A stretch of 64,000 bases of DNA from Paenibacillus sp. Soil750 (lineage in GTDB: Bacteria > Bacillota > Bacilli > Paenibacillales > NBRC-103111). The notes beneath the pieces were generated by a model. That model was not told where the DNA came from, ran no database searches, and worked only from the letters and a program-made list of their open reading frames with translations. The translations under genes and the position numbers were made by a program. Positions 1 to 8,816 of the stretch are shown here, piece by piece. The stretch is taken from the NCBI RefSeq assembly GCF_001428045.1, contig NZ_LMSD01000012.1, positions 62,101 to 126,100 of the forward strand, in the 5' to 3' direction. Numbering within the stretch: the first letter of the stretch is position 1; every line of letters starts with the position of its first letter.

Positions 1-188
1 AACTCAACATCCACTTGATTCGAAGAAAGCTTCATCGTGGAATTCGTTACACCTGGTGCCGTATTAATGATATGTGATAATGGATTTTCCATCGCAAAAC
101 TTGTATAGGCGAACCAGCCTCCAAAAAGTACACCAGCCGAAATAATCACGCTCAAAATAACAGGTAAAACGCGCAGTTTCATCTTCAT
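1..188 (-). CDS. Partial membrane-anchored protein of unknown function
   Basis: Only the first 62 or so codons are in the window; the gene runs off the left edge. The start ATG is preceded by an AGGTGG ribosome binding site. The visible protein begins with a short basic stretch, MKMKLR, followed by one hydrophobic segment at about residues 6-26, so it is probably membrane-anchored or exported, with the rest outside the cell. No family motif can be recognised in the fragment. It lies downstream of the ypmB-like gene in the same direction, but a terminator separates them, so it may have its own promoter. Confidence 0.6.
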   Translation of the reverse strand, partial: MKMKLRVLPVILSVIISAGVLFGGWFAYTSFAMENPLSHIINTAPGVTNSTMKLSSNQVDVE

Positions 189-331
189 AGGTTGGCGTCC
201 ACCTTTCTGTAATGATGTATTTGTATGCCTCTAAAGCAATACGATAAGTATATCATCACTTATATACGATATGCCTTATGTAAACAGTGGAAACTTATGA
301 AGTCAGCACTCTAGTTTTAATACAAAAAAAA

Positions 332-356
332 CTCAACCTTCTTATTGAAGGCTGAG
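332..356 (-). terminator. Intrinsic terminator overlapping the end of the ypmB-like gene
   Basis: Read on the minus strand, CTCAGCCTTC pairs with GAAGGTTGAG around a short loop and is followed by eight U residues. The TAA stop codon of the upstream gene lies inside the hairpin loop. Confidence 0.85.
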
Positions 357-830
357 CCGATAGGTATCCAGATAAGTACCATCTTTGAAGGTATAGTAAT
401 CATAGAAATACCGCGTACCTCTATCATCCTTCGTCTTATAAAATACTTCCCATACATAGTCATTTCCTAGTTTGCCTGGTATTGCTCGCTCAATTTCACT
501 AGTCGGCACCTTTTTCGATACCGCAGCGCGGGCTTGCTCTTCTGTGAAGGCTTCCTCCGCCATTTCCGTATGAACATCTTCAGCAGATACCCATGCAATT
601 AAACGCTGTCCTAGCTTGTTCTCCCCATATACAATCTGAAACGGCTCATCACCGTAGAAAAAATCCACCTTTGATGCCTTTGTCATCATACTTCCCACAT
701 AGGCTTTTTCAACAGCTACACGTTTCTCATCCCAGTGTTCGTTCTGCACATTCAGGTAGAATCGGCTAAGCACGACACCCAGCGTTGCTATAATAAAAAC
801 GCCAAGTGTGATCGTTCGCTTCGCATTCAT
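342..830 (-). CDS. ypmB: YpmB-like DUF5590 (PepSY-like) membrane protein
   Basis: This 162-residue protein has an N-terminal membrane anchor (about residues 4-22) and an extracytoplasmic domain resembling the PepSY-like DUF5590 family, known from B. subtilis YpmB. Its function is not established. The start chosen is the ATG at 830, because GGGGAGGTG lies ten bases upstream; an in-frame GTG at 857 has no such site. In B. subtilis ypmB also lies near dinG, which supports the assignment. Family membership is inferred from the sequence pattern and synteny. Confidence 0.7.
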   Translation of the reverse strand: MNAKRTITLGVFIIATLGVVLSRFYLNVQNEHWDEKRVAVEKAYVGSMMTKASKVDFFYGDEPFQIVYGENKLGQRLIAWVSAEDVHTEMAEEAFTEEQARAAVSKKVPTSEIERAIPGKLGNDYVWEVFYKTKDDRGTRYFYDYYTFKDGTYLDTYRLSLQ

Positions 831-873
831 AACCGCCGCGCACCTCCCCAAAACCACTTACTTTGCCTTAGCA

Positions 874-2169
874 TTAGCCTTTTAGTCGATCAAAACATAA
901 TTCAAATTCACGTTTAATTTTCTCTTCATCTAAAGTTAAACACTCACCTTTACGGACGATCCAGTTGCCATCAACGCAAACATCTACGACATCTTTCGCA
1001 CAAGCGGAGTACACAATGTGGGAAACAAAGTCTGTTTTGGGAAGGAAATGAGGCTGATCAATATCCAGAGCGATGAAATCTGCTTTCATTCCAGGCTCAA
1101 GCAAACCAACATCCTCCAACCAAATGGATTCTGCTCCCATCCGAGTCCCAAGCAATAAGGCTTCTTTCGCAGGGATCGCTAATGGGTCACCAGTTACTCC
1201 TTTATGAATAAGAGCTGCCAAACGCATTTCCTCAAACATATCCAAATTGTTATTGGATGCCGCTCCGTCTGTACCTAAAGAAACTTTAACGCCAGCACGC
1301 AATAATTCTGGTAAACGGGCAACACCACTTGCGAGTTTAAGATTACTGCCCGGATTGTGGGAAACACGCACATCATATTGTTTAAGAATAGCTATTTCTT
1401 CATCATTCAAATGAACACCATGCGCAACAAGCGTTGGGCGAGTGAACACGCCTAGCTTTTCCAAGTGCGCCACAGGTCTCGCGCCATACTGTTCGACATT
1501 GCCATCGACTTCACGGCTAGTTTCCGACATATGCGTGTGAATCGGGAGATTAAGATCATGTGCTGCCTGTACAATACGCTCGATATAATCTGGCGGACAT
1601 GTGTAAGGTGCATGCGGCGACATCATCGTAGTAATTCGACCATCCGCCTTACCATGCCAGCTCTTTGCAAATTCAGTTGCTTCAATTAGCTTAGCTGTTT
1701 GCACATCCGGCGGACATAATCCGATCACACCGCGGGTCAAAACGCCGCGCATCCCTGATTCCTCTACTGCCAAAGCAACTTCATTCATATGGTCGTACAT
1801 ATCGACAAATGTCGTTGTGCCGCCTTTGATCATTTCAAGGATCGACAACCGCGTTCCCCATTTGACGTCCTGCGAAGTGAATTTCCCTTCCATCGGCCAC
1901 ATTTTTTCTTCTAACCATACTTGCAGTGCAAGGTCGTCACCATAACCGCGGAGCAATGACATCGCAGCATGTCCATGTGTATTCACAAGTCCTGGCATGT
2001 ACAGCTTATTCGTACCGTCAATCACTTCATCATAATTCTCTAATGGTTCTGGCACTTCTGTCCCGATGTATGTAATCTGACTGCCTTCAATAACCATGCA
2101 GCCCTTGATGGATGTTTTGTCTTCCTTATTAGAAATAAAAATACCATTTGAAATTAATGTTTTTTTCAT
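874..2169 (-). CDS. mtaD: Amidohydrolase, 5-methylthioadenosine/S-adenosylhomocysteine deaminase type
   Basis: This 431-residue metal-dependent amidohydrolase belongs to the MtaD/SsnA group, which deaminates adenosine-type nucleosides such as S-adenosylhomocysteine and 5-methylthioadenosine to the inosyl form. Visible metal and catalytic motifs include NTHGHAAMSLLRG (about residues 63-75), IHTHMSET (about 210-217), VAHGVHL and the late GTDGAASNN. An AGAGAGGG site precedes the ATG. Substrate cannot be fixed from sequence: because a futalosine menaquinone gene is present in this window, it could instead deaminate aminodeoxyfutalosine (MqnX role). That is inference. Confidence 0.85.
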   Translation of the reverse strand: MKKTLISNGIFISNKEDKTSIKGCMVIEGSQITYIGTEVPEPLENYDEVIDGTNKLYMPGLVNTHGHAAMSLLRGYGDDLALQVWLEEKMWPMEGKFTSQDVKWGTRLSILEMIKGGTTTFVDMYDHMNEVALAVEESGMRGVLTRGVIGLCPPDVQTAKLIEATEFAKSWHGKADGRITTMMSPHAPYTCPPDYIERIVQAAHDLNLPIHTHMSETSREVDGNVEQYGARPVAHLEKLGVFTRPTLVAHGVHLNDEEIAILKQYDVRVSHNPGSNLKLASGVARLPELLRAGVKVSLGTDGAASNNNLDMFEEMRLAALIHKGVTGDPLAIPAKEALLLGTRMGAESIWLEDVGLLEPGMKADFIALDIDQPHFLPKTDFVSHIVYSACAKDVVDVCVDGNWIVRKGECLTLDEEKIKREFELCFDRLKG

Positions 2170-2427
2170 AGTAAAAAACCCTCTCTATGCTCATTCTATA
2201 AACAGCTACTGCTCCATAAACTTTACATCTTCAAGCTTGTAAAATCAAGGAAGCCGTGTACGATTCTTAAGTTGTTGAGAAATTGTAAATTGTCACGGAA
2301 TTTTCGTTGCTTTAGCCCTAACGAGTATGATACTTTAAACATTGTGAGTTTTTTCTACAATTTGGTCATTTTCAAATCACAAATTCGTTCAAAAACTTGT
2401 ACATATAGTAAAAATTAGGAGGATTCT

Positions 2428-3054
2428 ATGACAACGTTATTCACCAGAAAGAACGAAGTCGATTTCTTGCAACTTCTTATCCGTGCTGCAGAGAACGCTT
2501 TGCAAACAGCTCAATTGTTTCGTACAGCTATGATGGGTGATAAACCCCCAATTGAGTATGTCAAAGCGATTCATGATCTTGAGCATGCAGGAGACTCCAT
2601 CACACATGACATTTTCAGAGGTTTGAACAAAGTATTTATCACTCCCATTGATCGGGAAGATATTATGGTGCTAGCTTCCAAAGTCGATGATGTTACCGAT
2701 GGTATTGAGGCTACGATTGCTCGTTTCGACTATTTGAGTGTTTCTCATACAGATTCCTACATGAAAGATTTCTCTGGAGTTATCGTAGACTCCTGTCAAC
2801 ATATGCTAGATGCTTTCAAGCTTTTAGCTAAGAAAAAATATATGCAAATTCCGGAGCACACGGTGGCTATAAATAAATTAGAAAATGATGGAGATCGTTT
2901 GATGCGCGAAGGAATTCGTCAAATTTTCATCACACGCAAAGACCCATACGAAGATTTCAAACTCAAAGAAATTTACGAGCGTTTGGAAGAAACAACCGAT
3001 GCTTGCGAAGATGTCGCTAACATTCTAGACAGCGTAGTACTTCGTTACTCTTAA
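2428..3054 (+). CDS. PhoU-like DUF47 protein, Pit accessory
   Basis: A 208-residue all-helical protein of the DUF47/TIGR00153 family, distantly related to PhoU. Members are usually encoded directly upstream of Pit-type phosphate transporters and are thought to modulate them at the inner face of the membrane. The internal repeat DLEHAGDSITHDI (about residues 51-63) and KLENDGDRLMREGI (about 152-165) is the characteristic metal-binding E-x3-D pattern. A good AGGAGG site precedes the ATG. The pit gene starts 59 bp downstream, so the two form an operon. Confidence 0.85.
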   Translation: MTTLFTRKNEVDFLQLLIRAAENALQTAQLFRTAMMGDKPPIEYVKAIHDLEHAGDSITHDIFRGLNKVFITPIDREDIMVLASKVDDVTDGIEATIARFDYLSVSHTDSYMKDFSGVIVDSCQHMLDAFKLLAKKKYMQIPEHTVAINKLENDGDRLMREGIRQIFITRKDPYEDFKLKEIYERLEETTDACEDVANILDSVVLRYS

Positions 3055-3113
3055 GACAAGATGTCTGTGTGTACGAAGAAAGTTTTCCAATTGGAAAGCG
3101 CTAGGAGGAATTC

Positions 3114-4115
3114 ATGTTAACTTATTTGATCATAATCGTTGCACTAGCCCTGCTATTTGACTTCATCAACGGATTCCACGATACAGCTAATGCGATTGCT
3201 ACTTCCATTTCTACGCGAGCATTAAGCCCGCGTGTAGCGATTTTCATGGCTGCTTCACTTAATTTTGTTGGGGCTATGGTTTCATCGGAAGTAGCCAAAA
3301 CAGTCGGCGGAAGTATTGCCAATCCTGCGAAGATCGAAAATGGCGTTGAAGTCGTGATTGCAGCCTTGCTTGCAGCAATCATCTGGAACTTACTTACCTG
3401 GTACTTGTCTATTCCATCTTCGTCCTCCCACACGTTACTCGGTGCCTTAGCTGGTGCTGTAATTGCAGGAGCAGGCTTCAATGGCGTTAACTGGAGTGGT
3501 TTCACACAAATTATTATCATTCTTATTTTATCGCCGATTATCGCTTTCGTTTTAGGTTATCTCATTATGGTATTGATCAAAAATATCGTACTTTGGTCAG
3601 GTAATACATCCAGATCCAAACTAAATCGTGGTTTTCGTACGTTACAAATCATCTCTGCCGGGTTACTTTCGTATTCCCATGGTGGAAACGATGCGCAGAA
3701 GGCAATGGGGATTATCGTGTTTGGTCTTGTTGCAGCCGGCGTTCAAGATGATTTGAATGTACCGATCTGGGTAAAAATTGCTGCAGCCCTCGCGATGGGC
3801 CTTGGTACTTCCATTGGTGGATGGCGGATCATTAAAACAGTCTCAGGTAAAATTGTTAAAATTGAGCCGATCAACGGCTTTGCCTCGGACTTAACGTCAT
3901 CGATTGTCATTCAAATCTCAACCTTTATTGGTAAACCATTATCAACGACACATGTTATTTCCTCTGCGATTATCGGGACAGGCAGTGTCATGCGATTCCA
4001 TGAAGTACAATGGGGTACGGTTGGTCGAATGTTAGTCACTTGGGTTATTACCATTCCGATCTCAATGGTTCTTGCTTACACCCTGTACTTTGCGATATTC
4101 CGTTTAATCATGTAA
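3114..4115 (+). CDS. pit: Inorganic phosphate transporter, Pit family
   Basis: A 333-residue integral membrane protein of the PiT family (PHO4 domain), a low-affinity carrier coupling phosphate (or metal phosphate) uptake to an ion gradient. The two family signature halves are visible: GFHDTANAIATSISTRAL near residue 20 and SHGGNDAQKAMGII near 190, each followed by hydrophobic helices; about ten membrane segments are apparent. AGGAGG precedes the ATG. It is the second gene of the pair with the DUF47 protein and ends at a strong bidirectional terminator shared with rex. The ion used cannot be read from the sequence. Confidence 0.92.
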   Translation: MLTYLIIIVALALLFDFINGFHDTANAIATSISTRALSPRVAIFMAASLNFVGAMVSSEVAKTVGGSIANPAKIENGVEVVIAALLAAIIWNLLTWYLSIPSSSSHTLLGALAGAVIAGAGFNGVNWSGFTQIIIILILSPIIAFVLGYLIMVLIKNIVLWSGNTSRSKLNRGFRTLQIISAGLLSYSHGGNDAQKAMGIIVFGLVAAGVQDDLNVPIWVKIAAALAMGLGTSIGGWRIIKTVSGKIVKIEPINGFASDLTSSIVIQISTFIGKPLSTTHVISSAIIGTGSVMRFHEVQWGTVGRMLVTWVITIPISMVLAYTLYFAIFRLIM

Positions 4116-4126
4116 TAACTAACAAA

Positions 4127-4159
4127 GGCACGACCCGCTGAAGCTGCGCGGGTCGTGCC
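4127..4159. terminator. Bidirectional terminator between pit and rex
   Basis: GGCACGACCCGC pairs perfectly with GCGGGTCGTGCC (12 bp) around a nine-base loop, flanked by A residues on the left and T residues on the right, so it works for both convergent transcripts. Confidence 0.93.
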
Positions 4160-4168
4160 TTTTTCATA

Positions 4169-4789
4169 CTAATCGAGATAATAAGCTAAGCTTTGAAGCT
4201 CTGTCGTGAAATCCGCATAATGCACGCGCACATCTGGCGGCACCTTGATGATGACTGGAGCAAAGTTCAAGATCGCTTCAATGCCACAAGCAACGAACTC
4301 ATTTGCAACATTCTGTGCTTCAGCCGCGGGGACGGTAATAATACCGATCCGAACACCAAGCTCAGACATAACTGATTTCATTTTATCCATGGGGAGCACA
4401 ACCAAATTATTGATCACTTCGCCTGTCTTAGAAGGCATGGCATCGAATAAAGCTACAATTTTCATATCATTACGTAAGTACGTATTATAATTGCAAAGTG
4501 CTCTGCCTAAATTTCCTGCGCCAACGAGGGCAACTTGAATATGTCGATCTAATTTCAGAATCTGACGAATCTTCTCTATCAAGTAATTGATATCATAACC
4601 AATACCTTTTTTGCCAAACTCGCCAAAATAAGCTAAGTCTTTCCGAATCTGAGCAGGATTCAGATCTAACTTCTGACCTAAATCCTGAGAAGACACCGTG
4701 GAAACATTGTTCATTTGCAACTCGTTTAAATAGCGTAAATAGATAGGTAATCTGCGGACAACAGCTTCTGAAATTTTTTGTGTTTTCAC
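4169..4789 (-). CDS. rex: Redox-sensing transcriptional repressor Rex
   Basis: Rex represses fermentation and respiration genes and leaves DNA when NADH binds. The 206-residue protein has an N-terminal winged helix (KISEAVVRRLPIYLRYL, about residues 6-22) and a Rossmann domain with the NAD-binding sequence VALVGAGNLGRAL near residue 83. The start is the GTG at 4789, since GGGAGGAG lies nine bases upstream and the protein then begins as other Rex proteins do. It follows the dinG stop by four bases, so the two are co-transcribed. Confidence 0.93.
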   Translation of the reverse strand: MKTQKISEAVVRRLPIYLRYLNELQMNNVSTVSSQDLGQKLDLNPAQIRKDLAYFGEFGKKGIGYDINYLIEKIRQILKLDRHIQVALVGAGNLGRALCNYNTYLRNDMKIVALFDAMPSKTGEVINNLVVLPMDKMKSVMSELGVRIGIITVPAAEAQNVANEFVACGIEAILNFAPVIIKVPPDVRVHYADFTTELQSLAYYLD

Positions 4790-4793
4790 GTTC

Positions 4794-7652
4794 TTAAGCT
4801 CCTCCCATCCATTGCTCAATCCTCGGCAGCATTTGTTCGCAGGTCATGTGCTCGATCTTCGGACCAGGCAACGAATAGAGGAAGTGCTTGCCATAATACG
4901 TTTCAATAACACGTGTATCATAGATAATGACGATCCCTTTGTCTGACGCCCTCCGAACTAATCGACCGAAGCCTTGTTTAAATCGAATAACAGCTTGAGG
5001 AACAGAAAATTTCATAAATGGATTCTCATTGCGCTTCTTGATATTCTCACATTTGGCTTCTACAAGCGGGTGATTCGGCGGTTGGAATGGGAGTCGAATG
5101 ATCGCCAGACAACTTAACGCATCTCCTGGAATATCTACACCTTCCCAGAACGAACTAGTGCCCAGTAACACGCACATTTTATTATCTTGGAACATTCGGG
5201 TCAACTTACTGCGATTGCCGCTGTCAACACCCTGGCCAAGCACAGTGATGCCATGTGGGTTCAGCTTTTCCTTCATTCCTGCATGAACAAGCTTCAACAT
5301 CCGGTTCGAGGTGCATAGAACTAGCATTCGCCCCTTCGTCACCTGTGCAACATCACTTAGAGAGTTGATCAGTGCTTCGATGAAAACGGGATCTCCCGCT
5401 CCCTTGATCGTTGGGAAATTACGTGGAATGACGACCAAAGCCTGCTCACGATAGTTAAAAGGAGACGGTAATTGCACTGTTTTCAGCTTACCTGACTCTT
5501 CGTCTTCTGGAATGGCTAAGCCTAGCTGCTCCGCCGAGTACTGGAACGATTTATTCACCGAAAGTGTTGCGGAAGTTAGAATAATACTGTCTTTCGTTTC
5601 AAAGAAATGCTGCTGCAGCAACCCGCTTACATCCGTTGGAACAGAATTCAACTGAACCGATTTGGCTTTGGCATACGTGCCGGCTTCAATCCAATACACG
5701 TACCCTTCATCTGCCATTTTCATAAAGAAATGAAGCGCATCACGATGCGCATACAGCTCTTTCACGGTTCCATTCAGATCGGTCACTAACCCTTGAACAC
5801 CAAGTCCATCTTGCTGCTCCTTTAGCTCACTCAACAATTTATCCAAAGTTCGCAAAAGTTCATTCGCATTCAGATAAATGTTATCCTCCATAATTAACAA
5901 CTCGCGCCAATTCGGAGGCTGGGTCTCCGGCTTCAAACGCAGCACATATTGCGAAGTTTCCGATTGTGAAGGATCACTTTTGGAGGAAACCAACTCGTAC
6001 AGGGCTTCACTTAAACGTTCCCAGTCCTCTTTGATCGAAATGATTTTCGGGAACAATCCATCAATCGTGTTACTCCAAGCGGCTGCGCGCTCCCCTGCCT
6101 CTTCCGATTTCTGTAATCGGAAACGAAGCATTGGAAGCTGTCCGCTTCGATTATCCTTATACAGCCACAATAAGGAGTGGTAGAACGCAGAGGCATGCAG
6201 CTCGATCCCGAGGTGCTTACTTGCCACTTCTTCAAAGTGATGCGCCTCATCAATCACAAGGTGCTTGTAGGACGGTAGAAGGCGGTTCTCAGCCTTCATA
6301 TCCGTAAAGAGGAGGGAATGGTTCGTGATGATCACATCAGCCGTGTTGGCGTCATTACGAGCTCTGTGGTAGAAGCACTTCTTATACCAAGGGCACATGC
6401 GGTTTAAACAGGAGTCCGTATCACTCGCAACCGAGTACCAGAATTGAGCACCTTTATTGCCAAAGTGTAATTCTTCCTCATCCCCATGTTCGGTTTCACT
6501 TAGCCAAACGACCATTTGTGCGGCCGTTATCGGGTCTTCTCTGCCATTTTCGTAGTCCCGTGTTGTGAGCTTCGTCTCAAACTTACGAAGGCACAGATAG
6601 TGACTTCTTCCTTTGAGGACAGCTGCTTTGAAAGGAACAGGAAAAATTTCTTTTAATAAAGGGATATCCCGCTCACGCAGCTGCTCCTGCAAATTAATCG
6701 TATGTGTCGAGACGACCACTTTCTTCTCATACTTCAAACCGTAATAGATCGAAGGAATCAAGTATCCCAGTGATTTGCCTGTCCCTGTTCCCGCTTCAAT
6801 CATCAAATGCTGATCGGCCTCGAGAGACTTCTCCACTTCCAGAATCATTTGATCCTGAGATTCACGATCCTCGTACACCTCGAATCGTTGTTGGAGTGCG
6901 GATTTCAGGCCTTGCTGAAACGCTGTAAAAGAAGTTCCTAACGCTGCCGTTACTTCGTATTCAGAGCGCGGCTCTTCGTCTTCTCCCCAATCCGTCACAT
7001 TCAATGTAAATTGACGAAAGTAACGATTCGTATCCATATCGACACTTGTTACTGACTCTTTATATAAACAAATTTCGTCCAAAAACCAACCCAAATCGGT
7101 GTTACCGTTTTCGAAAATTTGGTTCAACCGTTGTACCGTTAAGAGAGGCAGCCCCAGTAAGCGATCCAAGCAGTGGATCCAAATCAATGCAGTAACTTCC
7201 GCATCACTGTCTGCTTGGTGTGGCCTTTCATGATCAATCCCAAACAACGCCGCCACCATACTAAGCTGTAGACTAGAGATGGACGGGAATAAAATACGCA
7301 GCATATCCATGGTGTCTAGGACACGACCCGAGAAAGGAGGATAACCAGTTCTCGTTAGTCCTCGCTGCAGGAATGATAAGTCGAACGCTGCTTGATGCGC
7401 TACTAGCACACAATCAAACAAGAGTGGAAACATGTCTGACATAACCTGATCGAGTGATGGTGCATCCGCAACCATCTCATTGGTAATCCCTGTTAAAGTT
7501 GTAATCGAAGAAGGTATACTAATCCCTGGGTTCACCAGAGAAGTATACCTGTCTGTAATTTCAAATTGATCTATGATGACGAGTCCAACCTGTATAATTT
7601 CGTCCCCAGGCTGACTTCCTGTCGTTTCAAAATCCAAAACTGCAAATTTCAT
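4794..7652 (-). CDS. dinG: DinG-family ATP-dependent helicase with N-terminal DEDD exonuclease domain
   Basis: A large helicase/exonuclease of about 952 residues. The N-terminal DnaQ-like 3'-5' exonuclease domain shows FAVLDFETTG and HQADSDAEV, the D/E residues of the DEDD type. The superfamily 2 helicase part has Walker A EAGTGTGKS (about residue 290), VIDEAHHFEE, and C-terminal motifs including GRLVRRASD. Four cysteines (YLCLRKF, then C-x4-C-x5-C) lie where XPD-like helicases may hold a 4Fe-4S cluster. The start is uncertain: ATG at 7652 begins the conserved domain; TTG at 7667 is possible. Role: DNA repair or recombination, inferred. Confidence 0.9.
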   Translation of the reverse strand: MKFAVLDFETTGSQPGDEIIQVGLVIIDQFEITDRYTSLVNPGISIPSSITTLTGITNEMVADAPSLDQVMSDMFPLLFDCVLVAHQAAFDLSFLQRGLTRTGYPPFSGRVLDTMDMLRILFPSISSLQLSMVAALFGIDHERPHQADSDAEVTALIWIHCLDRLLGLPLLTVQRLNQIFENGNTDLGWFLDEICLYKESVTSVDMDTNRYFRQFTLNVTDWGEDEEPRSEYEVTAALGTSFTAFQQGLKSALQQRFEVYEDRESQDQMILEVEKSLEADQHLMIEAGTGTGKSLGYLIPSIYYGLKYEKKVVVSTHTINLQEQLRERDIPLLKEIFPVPFKAAVLKGRSHYLCLRKFETKLTTRDYENGREDPITAAQMVVWLSETEHGDEEELHFGNKGAQFWYSVASDTDSCLNRMCPWYKKCFYHRARNDANTADVIITNHSLLFTDMKAENRLLPSYKHLVIDEAHHFEEVASKHLGIELHASAFYHSLLWLYKDNRSGQLPMLRFRLQKSEEAGERAAAWSNTIDGLFPKIISIKEDWERLSEALYELVSSKSDPSQSETSQYVLRLKPETQPPNWRELLIMEDNIYLNANELLRTLDKLLSELKEQQDGLGVQGLVTDLNGTVKELYAHRDALHFFMKMADEGYVYWIEAGTYAKAKSVQLNSVPTDVSGLLQQHFFETKDSIILTSATLSVNKSFQYSAEQLGLAIPEDEESGKLKTVQLPSPFNYREQALVVIPRNFPTIKGAGDPVFIEALINSLSDVAQVTKGRMLVLCTSNRMLKLVHAGMKEKLNPHGITVLGQGVDSGNRSKLTRMFQDNKMCVLLGTSSFWEGVDIPGDALSCLAIIRLPFQPPNHPLVEAKCENIKKRNENPFMKFSVPQAVIRFKQGFGRLVRRASDKGIVIIYDTRVIETYYGKHFLYSLPGPKIEHMTCEQMLPRIEQWMGGA

Positions 7653-7742
7653 AACGTCTATCTTCAATCCCTTCGTCCTACACTTCTCCTAGCATACCAA
7701 ATCTGATTAGGAAAAGGGAATACCTTGTTTTACCGTTTCGGT

Positions 7743-8339
7743 TTAGGACTCATCGAGATTGATTAGCGGCTCCATACAAGAGGGATCGGTATGATAGGCT
7801 TTTTGAAAATATTCGAAAGCCTTCTCAAGGTTCTGGTTTTGTACTTGAATACAACCCATGGCATTATAAGAAATAGCTTTCATCTTTGAATTTTCCGTCA
7901 ATGGCAAGAGGAATTTGAAGTGTTGATATGCATCACCAAACTCCCCTTTTCGCAAATGTCCCATCGCTAAATACACTCGCGCTAATAAGAAATCAGGCTG
8001 CCGCTGAATCAGCACCTCGAATTCTTTGATCGCTTGATCATACATGTACAACTTATAATACCCTTGTCCGCGCATGAATTCTTCGGTTTGTTTGCCGGAC
8101 ATGTCGAGCTCCATAAGTTCATCATGTAAGGTTTGAGTATTGCTGATCGGCACCGCCCCATAAAACTTTCCCAGCTTCTCCTCAAAAAGCAGCCACGCCT
8201 CGATGAATTCATCACTCATCGTTTTTAACACTTGCAATTGTTCGTCAAGTTCGGCCTTTTTCTCCACATCGCTGTTCGGATATTCCTTCTGGATTTCTTC
8301 CAAAACCTCATTCATTGTGGAAAATAAATGCTTAAACAT
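7743..8339 (-). CDS. Tetratricopeptide repeat protein
   Basis: A 198-residue soluble protein with a helical N-terminal part and at least three TPR-like units in the second half (for example QGYYKLYMYDQAIKEFEVLI, then RVYLAMGHLRKGEFGDAYQ, then YNAMGCIQVQNQNLEKAFEY). Such repeats form protein-binding surfaces; the partner is unknown. The start at 8339 has AGGTGGGG seven bases upstream, while the longer reading to 8411 lacks a site. It lies between panD and dinG on the same strand. Confidence 0.75.
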   Translation of the reverse strand: MFKHLFSTMNEVLEEIQKEYPNSDVEKKAELDEQLQVLKTMSDEFIEAWLLFEEKLGKFYGAVPISNTQTLHDELMELDMSGKQTEEFMRGQGYYKLYMYDQAIKEFEVLIQRQPDFLLARVYLAMGHLRKGEFGDAYQHFKFLLPLTENSKMKAISYNAMGCIQVQNQNLEKAFEYFQKAYHTDPSCMEPLINLDES

Positions 8340-8426
8340 TTGGCATCCCCACCTTTGCTTCGAAAGCTTACCCTCATTCTTTGTAAACAAAGACGTTTTC
8401 ATGCATGGCATGGTAAGTCTGCCTGC

Positions 8427-8810
8427 TTAGAGGACGGTTGAATGTTCTTCTTCCTTCAGCAATTGGGCAACGGTGTTGTTTGCTCCCATAATGGCAATCG
8501 TTGGATGATGCTTTTTCGCTTCTTCGTCGCTCATCATGGCATAGGAAACAATAATAATGGTATCACCTGTTTGAACGAGTCTCGCTGCCGCGCCATTCAG
8601 ACACACCACACCTGTGCCGCGTGGCCCAGGTATAATATACGTCTCCAGACGTGCACCGTTGTTGTTATTCACGATTTGCACTTTCTCATTTGGAAGCATA
8701 TCAACGAGGTCAATCAAATCCTCATCGATCGTGATACTGCCGATATAGTTTAAATTCGCCTCTGTAACCGTGGCGCGGTGAATCTTCGCTTTCATCATTG
8801 TGCGAAACAT
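8427..8810 (-). CDS. panD: Aspartate 1-decarboxylase
   Basis: PanD makes beta-alanine from aspartate for pantothenate synthesis. It is made as a proenzyme that cleaves itself between Gly and Ser to create a pyruvoyl cofactor; the site is visible as YIGSITID with G24-S25. The 127-residue length is typical, and [14 protein letters not shown] and the conserved NGAAARL are present. It is the last gene of the panB-panC-panD operon, six bases after panC. Confidence 0.95.
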   Translation of the reverse strand: MFRTMMKAKIHRATVTEANLNYIGSITIDEDLIDLVDMLPNEKVQIVNNNNGARLETYIIPGPRGTGVVCLNGAAARLVQTGDTIIIVSYAMMSDEEAKKHHPTIAIMGANNTVAQLLKEEEHSTVL

Positions 8811-8816
8811 AAGACG

